59,992 nucleotides of DNA from an uncultured Flavonifractor sp. (GTDB lineage Bacteria > Bacillota > Clostridia > Oscillospirales > Oscillospiraceae), in NCBI GenBank assembly GCA_947384055.1, contig CANDFO010000005.1:1-59992 (forward strand), in the 5' to 3' direction. The notes under the pieces are model-generated. The model saw only the letters and a list, made by a program, of their open reading frames with translations. It made no database searches and had not been told where the DNA came from. Shown here piece by piece: positions 14,849 through 23,692 of the stretch. The number at the start of each line of letters is the position of its first letter. Within the stretch, counting starts at the first letter, position 1. A program made the translations under genes and the position numbers.

Positions 14849-15178
14849 TTACTTTTTGCTCTCCTCCGGATGGGCCCGCTTTCCGGCAACGGCGTTCTTG
14901 GTAAACTCCACCCGCACCCGGTCGGCGCTGGTCTCGATGACCACGGTGTCCTCCTTGATGGCGCAGATGGTACCCACAAGTCCGCCGATGGTGGAAATCT
15001 CATCCCCGACCATCAGCTCGCTGCGCATCTTCTCCTCCGCCTTTTTCCGCTTGTTCTCCGGGCGGATCATCATGAAATAAAAGACTGCGATCAGGAGCAC
15101 AAAGGGCAGAGCCATCGAAATCAGACCGCCCGGGCCCGCACCCTCCTGCGCCAGCACCGCACTCGCTATCTGTGTCAA
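14849..15178 (-). CDS. yajC: Preprotein translocase subunit YajC
   Basis: A 109-residue single-pass membrane protein of the Sec accessory complex. The hydrophobic segment LISMALPFVLLIAVFYFMMI spans about residues 19-38, followed by the hallmark RPENKRKKAEE and the soluble domain LMVGDEISTIGGLVGTICAI. The start appears to be TTG at 15178, ten bases after GGAGG. A strong promoter sits upstream, so it is expressed independently of tgt. Confidence 0.94.
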   Translation of the reverse strand: MTQIASAVLAQEGAGPGGLISMALPFVLLIAVFYFMMIRPENKRKKAEEKMRSELMVGDEISTIGGLVGTICAIKEDTVVIETSADRVRVEFTKNAVAGKRAHPEESKK

Positions 15179-15230
15179 ATGTATCCCCTCCGTTCAAACT
15201 ATGGCAGCCGCCGGCTGCCACGTACTGCTC

Positions 15231-15259
15231 ATTATAAGACGAAATGCAGGATTTGACAA
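15231..15259 (-). promoter_or_regulatory. Sigma-A promoter of yajC
   Basis: -35 TTGTCA, 17-base spacer, -10 TATAAT. A 7-bp stem (GGCAGCC-GGC-GGCTGCC, 15203-15219) lies in the leader between promoter and start. Confidence 0.8.
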
Positions 15260-15335
15260 GCCCTTTTCCCGGAATTCTCAAAGATCTTGGCAAAGCGGCG
15301 CCGGCGCCAGCCGTCAAAGCCCTTCTTACACCGCC

Positions 15336-16466
15336 TCACAAACGGCGGGCCAGCTTTTCGGAAAACTCCGCCCGGAACCCGGCGAAGGTCCCGCTGTCCA
15401 GGGCCTCACGGATACGCAGGGCCAGTGTGTTGTAAAAGGTTAGATTGTGGAGCACCGCCAGGCGCATGGCCAGCATCTCCTCCGCCGCAAACAGGTGCCG
15501 CAGGTAGGCACGGGAAAAATGGCGGCAGACCGGACAGCCGCAGGCGGGGTCAATGGGCCCTGCGTCCAGCTTGTACTTTTCATTTTTAATGTTAATGGAA
15601 CCCTCCCAGGTGTAGAGCTTGCCGTGGCGGGCGTTTCGGGCGGGCATGACGCAGTCGAAGAAATCGACGCCCCGGGCCACCCCCTCGATGATGTTGGAGG
15701 GCGTTCCCACTCCCATGAGATATCGGGGCTTGTCCGCAGGCATATAGGGTTCCACCGCGTCGATGATATCATACATCACCTGCGTGGGCTCCCCCACCGC
15801 CAGCCCGCCGATCGCATACCCCGCGCAGTCGATGTTCGCCGTCTGGCGCATATGCCAGATGCGCAGGTCCGGAAACGTGGCCCCCTGATTGATGCCAAAG
15901 AGCTGCTGCCCGGGGTTTACCGTGTCCGGCAGAGCGTTGAGCCGGTCGTGCTCCGCCCTGCAGCGCTCCAGCCACCGCAGCGTCCGCTCACAGGATGCCT
16001 TTGCATACTCATACGGGGCGGGGTTCTCCACACACTCGTCAAAGGCCATGGCGATGTCGCTGCCCAAATTGGACTGAATCTGCATGGACTCCTCCGGCCC
16101 CATAAAGATTCTCCGCCCGTCGATGTGGGAGGAGAAGGTGACGCCCTCCTCCTTGATCTTTCGCAGGCCTGCCAGAGAAAACACCTGAAACCCGCCGGAG
16201 TCGGTGAGGATCGGCCCGTCCCAGGCCATAAATCTGTGCAGGCCGCCCATAGCCCGCACCACCTGATCGCCGGGGCGCAGATGCAGGTGGTAGGTGTTGG
16301 ACAGCTCCACCTGACAGCCGGCCTCCTTTAGATCCAGGGCCGAGACCGCCCCCTTGATGGCCCCCTGGGTGCCTACATTCATAAACACCGGGGTCTGTAC
16401 CGTACCGTGGGCACAAGTAAACACGCCCCGCCGGGCCCTGCCCTCTGTCCGAATAACCTTGAACAC
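15336..16466 (-). CDS. tgt: tRNA-guanine(34) transglycosylase
   Basis: A 376-residue TIM-barrel enzyme that exchanges G34 for a queuine precursor in tRNAs with GUN anticodons. Catalytic Asp lies in LTDSGGFQVFSLAGLRK (near 91), the substrate loop GGLAVGEP near 232, the second catalytic Asp in VDFFDCVMPARNARHG (near 266), and the zinc site in ACGCPVCRHFSRAYLRHL with a distal His. A GTG start follows AAAGGAG. queA is not adjacent. It lies 46 bases after the TetR-type gene, probably cotranscribed. Confidence 0.97.
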   Translation of the reverse strand: MFKVIRTEGRARRGVFTCAHGTVQTPVFMNVGTQGAIKGAVSALDLKEAGCQVELSNTYHLHLRPGDQVVRAMGGLHRFMAWDGPILTDSGGFQVFSLAGLRKIKEEGVTFSSHIDGRRIFMGPEESMQIQSNLGSDIAMAFDECVENPAPYEYAKASCERTLRWLERCRAEHDRLNALPDTVNPGQQLFGINQGATFPDLRIWHMRQTANIDCAGYAIGGLAVGEPTQVMYDIIDAVEPYMPADKPRYLMGVGTPSNIIEGVARGVDFFDCVMPARNARHGKLYTWEGSINIKNEKYKLDAGPIDPACGCPVCRHFSRAYLRHLFAAEEMLAMRLAVLHNLTFYNTLALRIREALDSGTFAGFRAEFSEKLARRL

Positions 16467-16512
16467 AGTAAAACTCCTTTATTTCAGCTTCTCATGGATA
16501 GGAAACAGACAT

Positions 16513-17085
16513 TTATGAAAACGCGCCCATCCCCCGGTTGATCAGCCGCAGCAGCAGCCGGGCCATTTCCCCGGGGGTCTCCCGCATACCGGTTCTCAGC
16601 CAGTTCTGCACCACCCCTATGCTCCCGTTCACCAGATAGAGATAGAGGTACTCCACCTTCTCAGGCTCAATTCCCCTGCGGCTGGTGAGCCACTGTTCCA
16701 TATAGCGGCCCTGGCACAGGTCCATAACCCGCTTCTGAAACGTGACGTCGCCCTGCTCGCTGAGCAGAAGCCGGCAGAAAGCGCTGTTGTCTTTGATGTA
16801 GCGGAAGATATTCTCCAGAATCCGGACGGTTCCGCCGCTGTCATGGACGTCGAAATCCGTGAGATTGGCGTTGAGCTCGCCGAGAATCTCATCTTCAATC
16901 TGCAGGAGCAGGTCATACTGGTCCCGATAATGGGCGTAAAAGGTGCTCCGGTTCACATCGGCCCGCCCGCAGAGCTCCTTAATGGTAATTTTGCTGATGG
17001 GCTTCTGCTCCATCAGTTCCATCAGGCTCTCTTTCAGCACCATACGGGTATACCGGGTCCTCCGGTCCTGCTTCGCGCCGCTCAT
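16513..17085 (-). CDS. TetR/AcrR family transcriptional regulator
   Basis: A 190-residue regulator. The N-terminal DNA-binding domain spans residues 10-58, with helix-turn-helix ITIKELCGRADVNRSTFYAHYRDQYDLL; the C-terminal ligand domain (TetR_C_7-like, DhaS-type pattern) follows. Ligand and targets are unknown; nearest gene downstream is tgt. MSGAKQDRRTRYTRM at 17085 resembles other family starts; an ATG at 17121 is an alternative. A consensus promoter lies at 17175-17203. Confidence 0.88.
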   Translation of the reverse strand: MSGAKQDRRTRYTRMVLKESLMELMEQKPISKITIKELCGRADVNRSTFYAHYRDQYDLLLQIEDEILGELNANLTDFDVHDSGGTVRILENIFRYIKDNSAFCRLLLSEQGDVTFQKRVMDLCQGRYMEQWLTSRRGIEPEKVEYLYLYLVNGSIGVVQNWLRTGMRETPGEMARLLLRLINRGMGAFS

Positions 17086-17174
17086 AAGGCTGCGGCCGCC
17101 TTCCCTGTGCTTCCGCAGCATCCGGAAACCACCCCGCAAAAACGGGGACTCAAATACAAATTCTTCATAAGCTG

Positions 17175-17203
17175 ATTATACAGGATAGTCCGTCCCTTTG
17201 CAA
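17175..17203 (-). promoter_or_regulatory. Sigma-A promoter of the TetR gene
   Basis: -35 TTGCAA, 17-base spacer, -10 TATAAT. Confidence 0.8.
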
Positions 17204-17232
17204 GACGCTTTGACCCTGTTTAAAAACAGGAG

Positions 17233-17274
17233 AAAACCGCCGAGACGCGCTGTCACAGACAGCGCGTCTCGGCG
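17233..17274 (-). terminator. Terminator of the sipL-like gene
   Basis: A perfect 17-bp stem (17238-17254 / 17258-17274) with ACA loop, followed on the minus strand by GGTTTTC. It ends the long priA-to-sipL region. Confidence 0.88.
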
Positions 17275-17295
17275 TGTTGAAACATACTCGCAGTG

Positions 17296-18819
17296 TCATC
17301 GCTTTTTCGGAATCAGCAGCAGCTTTCCGCCTGGAACGGTCTCATCCTCCAGGTCATTGGCCTGCATGATGTCCCGCTGTGTAGTGGCGTAGGCCTTGGC
17401 AATGTCCCACAGCCGCTCCTCTGTACCCACCATCCGCAGGACAATGGAGGGCTGCGCAGAGGTATCCCGCGGAGCGGTCTCATCCATGCGCAGGGCGGAG
17501 ACCGCCAGCACGGTTCTGCTCTCCAGAACGGTATATTGAAAGTCCACCTGGAGGCGTACCTCTATTCCGCCGCTGGTAGGCGTGGCAAACACCGGGGCGG
17601 GACAGACACATTGGCAGGAGCAGGCCGCCTCCCCGCTGAGTTCCAGGGTGCAGGAGGCCTGAAGCGCCCGGGTTACGGAGGTACGGCTCCCTTCTTCGGA
17701 CTGGTAGAGCACCGTTACGTTGACCTGTGCGTTTATCGTCAGACGGGTCCCCTCCCGGCTCTGCGCCACCGGGCCAATGGCCGCATAGGCGTCGCAGACC
17801 TCTCGGGCCGGGACGCCCACCTCCAGGATCTCCCGGACCGTCTGCTCTTTGCGCCCCCAGTCCAGCAGACGGCTGAGGTTACAACGGTCTGTCTCCGCAG
17901 ACAGCTCATAGGCGGTGGAGTACAGATCCGTAAGCAGGTCCAGATTCCGTTCCTCCCGCACCACCGCCTGGGCCAGCAGTCCCAGAGAGACGCTGAACGT
18001 CCGGCCGTCCCCGCCCAGTACACAGTCAGAGCTGGTGGGGAGTATCTGTACCTGGCAGGTGGCCTCCTCGCCCGCCCCATTGACCTCCATAATCTGGGAA
18101 AAGGGCAGCTCAAATTCCGCCGTGCACAGGACCCCGGCCTCCGCCCGGTAGAGAACCTGGAGCTGGGCCTCCCCTTTGAAGATCAGCTTGCTGCCGATGA
18201 CCTTGGCCTCACTGCACCGCAGGGCCAGCCGGTGCCGCAGCAGCTCCTCCGCCTCCGGCTTGCTGCCCGGAAGGGCGATTTCATCAGCAAATGTAAAGGG
18301 TTTTTCCTGGACACAGGCGGTCACACAGGTGTCGCACCGCTCCACCAGCTGCTGAATACCCGCTTCCTCCGGCTGAGAAACCCCGGAACACACCGTCCCG
18401 CAGATGGGGACGAAGACCTGTACCAATACGGACAGGTTCACCCGTACCAGCACTTTCCGCGGGTTAAGGCTGCGGGTCTCCGCCGCCGTCACCCGGGGGA
18501 CCGCCTGGACCACACACTGGGAAGTTACGCCGGCAGAGTCCGCCCCACAGGTAAAGGGCAGCGTCACCTCCAGCCGCCGCATCCCCTCCTCCCCGTCGGG
18601 CAGATAGAGCACAGCGGCCTTTACGCTCCCCAGCACCTCGGCGCGTCCCTCCAGGGCCTCCTTGCTCCGCAGGCAGACCGTGCCCTCCGTGTCACAGATG
18701 CGCAAAATATCCGGGCAGGCATCCGGCACGATCATCTCCATGGTCTCCTCGTGGTCGACAGTCGTCTCCAGCACGGTCTCGTAGCCGCTCAGCTGGGTCC
18801 GTTCCAGTTCCAGTTCCAT
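17296..18819 (-). CDS. SPOCS (DUF3794) and LysM protein, SipL-like
   Basis: A 507-residue protein with SPOCS/DUF3794 repeats over about residues 1-450 and a C-terminal LysM (GTEERLWDIAKAYATTQRDIMQAND...PGGKLLLIPKK). Domain order and length match C. difficile SipL (SpoIVA-interacting protein, about 530 aa), which builds the spore coat basement layer. It directly follows spoVM, whose product also works with SpoIVA, which supports a coat-morphogenesis role. AAGGAG precedes the ATG. SipL is inferred; SPOCS proteins of other types exist. Confidence 0.82.
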   Translation of the reverse strand: MELELERTQLSGYETVLETTVDHEETMEMIVPDACPDILRICDTEGTVCLRSKEALEGRAEVLGSVKAAVLYLPDGEEGMRRLEVTLPFTCGADSAGVTSQCVVQAVPRVTAAETRSLNPRKVLVRVNLSVLVQVFVPICGTVCSGVSQPEEAGIQQLVERCDTCVTACVQEKPFTFADEIALPGSKPEAEELLRHRLALRCSEAKVIGSKLIFKGEAQLQVLYRAEAGVLCTAEFELPFSQIMEVNGAGEEATCQVQILPTSSDCVLGGDGRTFSVSLGLLAQAVVREERNLDLLTDLYSTAYELSAETDRCNLSRLLDWGRKEQTVREILEVGVPAREVCDAYAAIGPVAQSREGTRLTINAQVNVTVLYQSEEGSRTSVTRALQASCTLELSGEAACSCQCVCPAPVFATPTSGGIEVRLQVDFQYTVLESRTVLAVSALRMDETAPRDTSAQPSIVLRMVGTEERLWDIAKAYATTQRDIMQANDLEDETVPGGKLLLIPKKR

Positions 18820-18874
18820 AGCGTTCCACTCCTTGTACGGGCCCGGAGGGGCCGATTTGCAGTCATGCTGCTAC

Positions 18875-18903
18875 ACAATATGTACAAGGCCCGCCTGTTA
18901 GAA
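18875..18903 (-). promoter_or_regulatory. Possible sigma-E promoter before the sipL-like gene
   Basis: The CATATTGT box fits the sigma-E -10 pattern CATANNNT. The upstream TTCTAAC, 14 bases away, is a weak -35 but shares TTCTA and exact spacing with the spoIIM candidate. Confidence 0.25.
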
Positions 18904-19167
18904 CCTGCATTCCTCCTTGGTTGTGTTCAGCGCAGTCCAAAGAGGGTGCGCAGAATCCCCCGAAACGCCTTGGGTGATTTCACAACAACAATCTTCATGG
19001 TCCATGCCTCCTATGCCAAGATTTGTCCGGAGCCAATCCCGCCCCCGGCAGCCCAGCCAGACCCCCAGACCAAGGGCCGCCAGGCTCACCGGATGAAGCA
19101 GAATGACCACTCCGCCGGCGCACAGGGCCGCAATGCCCAGGGTTTTTCGGTCCAATTGAAACGGCAA
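18898..19167 (-). CDS. Possible small membrane protein overlapping spoVM
   Basis: An 89-codon frame with TTG start nine bases after GGAGG. Residues 8-40 (LGIAALCAGGVVILLHPVSLAALGLGVWLG, given here in part) are hydrophobic and could form one or two membrane segments. The last 35 codons run through the ribosome site and whole coding region of spoVM in another frame, so at least that part looks accidental. Not recognised. A truncated real gene, or no gene, are both possible. Confidence 0.3.
   Translation of the reverse strand: MPFQLDRKTLGIAALCAGGVVILLHPVSLAALGLGVWLGCRGRDWLRTNLGIGGMDHEDCCCEITQGVSGDSAHPLWTALNTTKEECRF
18927..18998 (-). CDS. spoVM: Stage V sporulation protein SpoVM
   Basis: A 23-residue peptide, MKIVVVKSPK followed by AFRGILRTLFGLR, matching SpoVM (26 residues in B. 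subtilis, MKFYTIKLPK start). SpoVM is an amphipathic helix that senses forespore membrane curvature and recruits SpoIVA. The conserved Pro9, the basic/hydrophobic alternation and the C-terminal RxxxG pattern are present. GGAGG lies eight bases before the ATG. Its position after thiN at the end of the prpC-prkC-rsgA-thiN run is the same as in other Firmicutes. It is easily missed because of its size. Confidence 0.9.
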   Translation of the reverse strand: MKIVVVKSPKAFRGILRTLFGLR

Positions 19168-19255
19168 AACAGCCGCCTCCCTTCCGTATCTGGTCTACAC
19201 CAGTATACGCAGGAGGCGGCCGCAGGAACCTTGTCCGACCCGGAAGCCGTATGTT

Positions 19256-19903
19256 TCATGGTGTGTCCAGCCTTCCGCTGCGGATGAGCAGGGCCCGGCC
19301 GGAACCGGTGATGATCTCCTGGACGCCGCCCCGGGGCTCATTGCTGACAGACAGCGTATCACCCCGGGTCAGAACCGCGTGCTCCAGCGGATATTTTACC
19401 TGCCGCAGGGTGACATTCTCCACCGTTTCGTCCAGCGGAATAACAGAGAGGTAGCGGTAAGGCGGACGGTTCTCCAACAGCAAACGCCCGCCCGCCAAGA
19501 AGCGAACCTCATTGTCCGGGTCCAGCAGCAGAGCACGGCCGCCCCGCCGGGCAATCCACTCCAGCAAAACCAGATTGGACGCGGTGTGGTCCAGCCGCCC
19601 GCCGGTGCACCCGCACAGCAGCAGCTCCCGGCAGCCCAGCGTCAGAGCCTGCTCCGCCGCCGCCTGGAGGTCGGTCATATCCTTTTCTGCCGGAAGGGTG
19701 ATGCAGGGCACATCCGGGTCCGGCGCACCGCCGGAGTCCCAGTCCCCAATCAGCAGATCCGGCTTTAATCCCGCGGCACGGGCGTTGCGGATGCCGCCGT
19801 CCGCACAGAGCACCATCCACTCCCCCGCCGCCAGATAGGGCCGCAGAAATCTCCCATCCCCGAAGGGCGCCGAGCCCAAAATCAGTGCTCCCTTTGTTCC
19901 CAT
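19256..19903 (-). CDS. thiN: Thiamine diphosphokinase
   Basis: A 215-residue ThiN-type enzyme transferring pyrophosphate from ATP to thiamine. It shows GSAPFGDGRF (near residue 8), the acidic catalytic cluster CADGGIRNARAAGLKPDLLIGDWDS near 35-55, KDMTDLQAA and the GCTGGRLDHTASN motif near 100. ATG 19903 with AGAGG seven bases upstream was preferred to 19909. The start overlaps the rsgA end by 22 bases. Confidence 0.93.
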   Translation of the reverse strand: MGTKGALILGSAPFGDGRFLRPYLAAGEWMVLCADGGIRNARAAGLKPDLLIGDWDSGGAPDPDVPCITLPAEKDMTDLQAAAEQALTLGCRELLLCGCTGGRLDHTASNLVLLEWIARRGGRALLLDPDNEVRFLAGGRLLLENRPPYRYLSVIPLDETVENVTLRQVKYPLEHAVLTRGDTLSVSNEPRGGVQEIITGSGRALLIRSGRLDTP

Positions 19904-20766
19904 GGACATACCTCTTTGGCCTGCTGGTACAGCCGAACATAGCTGGCGTGGCGGCTGGAGGGGATTTTTCCCTCTGCCAGCGCCGCCAGCACTGCACAGC
20001 CTTTTTCCTTTACATGTGAGCATCCAATGAAACGGCACTGGTCTAAATATGGCCGGAACTCCCGAAAAGCCTCCGGCAGCATTTCCGGGCGCATTCCCTC
20101 GGAAAAATCCCCGTCAAAGGAAGAAAAGCCCGGCGTATCCGCCACAATTGCCCCATTTTTCAGGCGAAAAAGCTCCACGTGGCGGGTAGTGTGCCGTCCG
20201 CGCCCCAGCTTGTCGGAGATTTCTCCCACCGGAAGGCAGAAGCCCGGCTCCAGCGCGTTGAGGATGCTGGACTTACCCACGCCCGAATTCCCCGTAAAGG
20301 CAGACACCTTGCCGGATATGGCCTCCGCCAGAGCGGGAATCCCCTGTCCCGTTTCGGCGCTGACCTGGAGGGTGGGAAACCCCGCCGCCTGATAGATCCG
20401 GCGGAGCTCCTCCCCCTCGTTCAGGTCGCATTTATTGATACAAATAAGACAGCCGCAGTTTCGGTGCTCCGCAATGGCCGTTACGCGGTCAATCAGGAAA
20501 GGGTCCGTCACCGGCACCGCGCCGGAGGCCACCACCACCAGCTGGTCGATATTGGCCACTGCCGGACGATAGAACTCGTTTTTCCGGGGAAGCAGCCGGT
20601 CCAAAATGCCGGTTCCCTCCTCCAAAGGGGTAAAAGCCACATGGTCTCCCACCAGGGGCGTAACCTTCTCGTGGCGGAATCGTCCCCTGGCCCGGCACCG
20701 GACCAAAGCCCCGCCGCAGTCCACATAGTAGAAGCCGCTGAGCGCCTTTAAAATCGTCCCCTCCAT
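19882..20766 (-). CDS. rsgA: Ribosome small subunit GTPase RsgA
   Basis: A 294-residue circularly permuted GTPase in 30S maturation. The N-terminal OB fold is followed by G4 INKCDL (near 118), then G1 TGNSGVGKSSILN (near 170) and G3 DTPGFSSF (near 218), the permuted order expected. The C-terminal zinc site is CRFIGCSHVKEKGC. Its ATG overlaps the prkC stop region (TGATATG) and lacks a clear ribosome site, so translational coupling is likely. Confidence 0.96.
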   Translation of the reverse strand: MEGTILKALSGFYYVDCGGALVRCRARGRFRHEKVTPLVGDHVAFTPLEEGTGILDRLLPRKNEFYRPAVANIDQLVVVASGAVPVTDPFLIDRVTAIAEHRNCGCLICINKCDLNEGEELRRIYQAAGFPTLQVSAETGQGIPALAEAISGKVSAFTGNSGVGKSSILNALEPGFCLPVGEISDKLGRGRHTTRHVELFRLKNGAIVADTPGFSSFDGDFSEGMRPEMLPEAFREFRPYLDQCRFIGCSHVKEKGCAVLAALAEGKIPSSRHASYVRLYQQAKEVCPWEQREH

Positions 20767-20767
20767 A

Positions 20768-22852
20768 TCAGGGGTTAAAATTGTATTCAATGGTTTTAAG
20801 CTGCTCGCCGTCAATATAGACCGTGATGGTCTGCATTCCGGCACCCGTTACCGGGATATTCACCCTTCCCAGAACCGTGTTCATGGGCTGGTTATACGCC
20901 TCTGTCTCCCCCACGACAATCCGCACCTGCACCGTCTCCCGGCCGTCGCTGGGCAGCTCCACCGGAACGGAATAGGTGGTTCCGGCAACTCCCCCGTTCG
21001 GGGCAGGCGTGGGTGTGGGCTCCGGGGTGGGTTCCGGCGTGGGCTCCGGAGTAGGCGAGGTGGCCGGATCAGGTCCCTTGCTCACCCGCAGGCCGATGCT
21101 CTGTCCCTTCTGTACCTCGGTGCCGGGCTGAATGCTCTGATAACAGACGCGTCCGGCCTCGATGGTGGGGTCGAAAGCCTCGCTGACCGTCACCGGAAGG
21201 CCCAGCTCCCCGGCAGCTTCCCGGGCGTCGGACTCCAGCATGGTGACAAAATTGATCACCGTAACCGGTTCAACCTTCGGCCCCAGGCTGACCACCAGGG
21301 TCACAGTCTCCACCTCTCCCATAGGTGTCTTGGCCTCGGGGCTCTGGCGGAGCACGTAATCCTTTGTGATATCCTCCGAGTTCTCCTCCTGTATGGTCAG
21401 GTTTCCCGCCTCCCGGCTGAATCCCAGGCGGCGCAGAATGGACTCCGCAGAGCGGTAGTCGCTGTTATAGAGGTCCGGCATGGTCTCCTCCGGCGCCGAT
21501 GCGTTGGAACCGTTGCTGACCGTGACGGTGATCGTACTTCCGGCGGAGGCGTTGAGCCCTGAGTCCGGGGACTGCGCCACGATCTGTCCTGCGGGCAGGG
21601 TGCTGTCCGCAGAACCGCCCTCCACAATCTGGAACTGCGCCTCTATCACGTCGGGCCGGACCTGGGCCTCCGCCACGGTCTGCCCGATCAGGCTGGGGAC
21701 ATTGTAGCTCTTTGTGGTCTGAGTGCCGAACAGTCCGCTGAAGAAGGACACCCAGAGAAAATATCCCATTCCTGCCAGAAAGATAATGATCGCGACCACG
21801 GCCAACACCATGGGCAGGCGGCTGCCCCCCTGGTCGTCGTCGTAATAGTCGTCCTCCACCGGCCGGGGTCTGCGGCGGGCGGGCGGCGGAGGAGCCTCCT
21901 CCCGGGGTCTGCGGGGAGGCTGCTGCCGGACAGTGTGCGGGGTATTGGCTCCCAGCACCTGGGTGGGCTCCTCTCCGTCCTCCACCGACAGGTCGGCGGG
22001 CGTATAGTCAAAGTTGATGCTGGGATTTTTGCGGAACTCCTCCAGGTCAGCCAGCATAGCGTCGGCGGAGACATACCGCTGCCCCACATCGGAGCACATG
22101 GCCTTCATGGTAATGGCCTCCAGCGCCTCCGGAATATCCGGGTCCAGCTCCCGGGGAGAGAGCGGAATGGAGTTGATGTGCTGGATAGCCACCGATACGG
22201 GGGATTCCCCCTCATAGGGCAGCCGTCCGGTGATCATCTCGTAGAGCACCACGCCGGCAGAATAGATATCGCTGCGGGCATCAATGCGGCTTCCCCTGGC
22301 CTGCTCGGGGGAGATATAGTGGACCGAGCCCAGCGCCTCCTGAGTAAGGGTCGCCTGGGCAGCGGAGGTCACTCTGGCAATGCCGAAATCGGCCACCTTC
22401 AGGCTTCCGTCCCGCAGGACCATCATATTGTGGGGTTTGATGTCCCGATGAATGATACCCCGGCTGTGAGCATGGGAAAGAGCCTTCATAATCTGGGTAA
22501 TGAAGTGCAGGGCCTCCCGCCAGGAGAGCTTGCCCCCTTTCTTCTGCATATACTGCTTGAGGCTGATGCCGTCAATCAGTTCCATGACGATATAGTCCAG
22601 CTCGGAGGCGCGGGATACATCGTATACGGCTACGATATTCGGATGGGAGAGCATGGCTACGGCCTGGGACTCGTCGTGAAAACGGCGGCGGAACTCCGCG
22701 TCCTGGGCCAGATCCTCTTTCAGAATCTTCACCGCAACCAAGCGGTTCAGGCGGTGGCACCGGGCCTTGTACACCACGGCCATGCCGCCCACGCCGATAC
22801 GCTCCAGAATCTCATAGCGGTTGTCGAGTAATTTCCCTATGTATTGGTCCAT
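20768..22852 (-). CDS. prkC: PASTA-domain Ser/Thr protein kinase PrkC/Stk
   Basis: A 694-residue membrane kinase sensing peptidoglycan fragments. The kinase domain (about 10-270) has GVGGMAVVYKAR, catalytic Lys in VAVKILKE, HRDIKPHNMM, DFGIARV and SPEQARG. A proline/arginine-rich juxtamembrane stretch precedes a membrane segment near 345-368, then three PASTA repeats (about 385-600). A TPEP-repeat linker (near 615-635) leads to a C-terminal beta domain. It is paired with its phosphatase prpC, 16 bases upstream. Confidence 0.96.
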   Translation of the reverse strand: MDQYIGKLLDNRYEILERIGVGGMAVVYKARCHRLNRLVAVKILKEDLAQDAEFRRRFHDESQAVAMLSHPNIVAVYDVSRASELDYIVMELIDGISLKQYMQKKGGKLSWREALHFITQIMKALSHAHSRGIIHRDIKPHNMMVLRDGSLKVADFGIARVTSAAQATLTQEALGSVHYISPEQARGSRIDARSDIYSAGVVLYEMITGRLPYEGESPVSVAIQHINSIPLSPRELDPDIPEALEAITMKAMCSDVGQRYVSADAMLADLEEFRKNPSINFDYTPADLSVEDGEEPTQVLGANTPHTVRQQPPRRPREEAPPPPARRRPRPVEDDYYDDDQGGSRLPMVLAVVAIIIFLAGMGYFLWVSFFSGLFGTQTTKSYNVPSLIGQTVAEAQVRPDVIEAQFQIVEGGSADSTLPAGQIVAQSPDSGLNASAGSTITVTVSNGSNASAPEETMPDLYNSDYRSAESILRRLGFSREAGNLTIQEENSEDITKDYVLRQSPEAKTPMGEVETVTLVVSLGPKVEPVTVINFVTMLESDAREAAGELGLPVTVSEAFDPTIEAGRVCYQSIQPGTEVQKGQSIGLRVSKGPDPATSPTPEPTPEPTPEPTPTPAPNGGVAGTTYSVPVELPSDGRETVQVRIVVGETEAYNQPMNTVLGRVNIPVTGAGMQTITVYIDGEQLKTIEYNFNP

Positions 22853-22868
22853 AGTCCATTACCCCCTT

Positions 22869-23600
22869 TTACTGGATTTCGATCAGAACGGCGGTCACAT
22901 TGTCGGGCGCGCCTCTGGACAGGGTGATGTCCAGCAGGCGCCGGCAGCAGCCCTCCGGCTCCCCGCCGTGGAGGACCTCATAGAGCAGCTCCTGGTCCGT
23001 CACCACGTTGCTCAGTCCGTCGGAGCAGAGCAGCAGAAAATCTCCCGGCGTCAGGTTCTGCTCATACAGGTCCGCCCGCACCCGCGGCTCCGAGCCCAGC
23101 GCCCGGGTGATCAGGTTCTTTCTGGGATGTGTACGGGCCTCCTCGGGGGTGATGTCCCCCCGGGCCACCATGTCCTCCACCACCGAGTGGTCCCGCGTCA
23201 CCCGCTGGATCCCCTCGCCGGAGATGTAATAGCACCGGCTGTCCCCGATATTCAGCAGATAGGCCGTCTGCTCCACCACCATGGCGGCTACCATGGTGGT
23301 GCCCATGCCCCGGCAGTCCGGGTCCTCCAGGGCCCGGCGGTAAACCGCGCTGTTGGCGGCCTCCGCTGCCTGGGTCAGCACCGCTCCCGGCGGCAGCTCC
23401 ACCCCCTCCTGAAGGTTCTGAAGGGCATCCACAAAGGTCTCTACCGCAATCAGGCTGGCGATATTGCCCGCCCGCGCGCCCCCCATGCCGTCGCACACCA
23501 CCCCCACTGCCAACTGCTCCGAGGGGATGTCCAGGTAAAAACCGTCCTGATTTTGGGGGCGTACCGCCCCTTTGTCCGTGATTCCCCACGCATGTATCAT
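22869..23600 (-). CDS. prpC: PP2C-type Ser/Thr phosphatase PrpC/Stp
   Basis: A 243-residue metal-dependent phosphatase opposing PrkC. Conserved motifs: NQDGFYLD near residue 18, VVCDGMGGARAGN near 34, NIGDSRCYYIS near 117, TRDHSVVEDMVARGDI, LLLCSDGLSNVV near 190 and the terminal PDNVTAVLIE. The metal-binding Asp residues are all present. It lies between rlmN and prkC as in other Firmicutes. Confidence 0.96.
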   Translation of the reverse strand: MIHAWGITDKGAVRPQNQDGFYLDIPSEQLAVGVVCDGMGGARAGNIASLIAVETFVDALQNLQEGVELPPGAVLTQAAEAANSAVYRRALEDPDCRGMGTTMVAAMVVEQTAYLLNIGDSRCYYISGEGIQRVTRDHSVVEDMVARGDITPEEARTHPRKNLITRALGSEPRVRADLYEQNLTPGDFLLLCSDGLSNVVTDQELLYEVLHGGEPEGCCRRLLDITLSRGAPDNVTAVLIEIQ

Positions 23601-23692
23601 TATGAATCGCCTTCTTTCCCGCGCCGCCTCCGCAGCGCATGTCCGTATCCGGTTTATCTGAGCGGCAGAGCGGAATCCGCCCGCCCCGCGGC

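Noticed and set aside
17293..19287. A 664-codon open frame on the plus strand across the sipL-like gene, spoVM and into the thiN end.
   Set aside because: It crosses several gene boundaries on the opposite strand, has no recognisable domain and is explained by codon bias.
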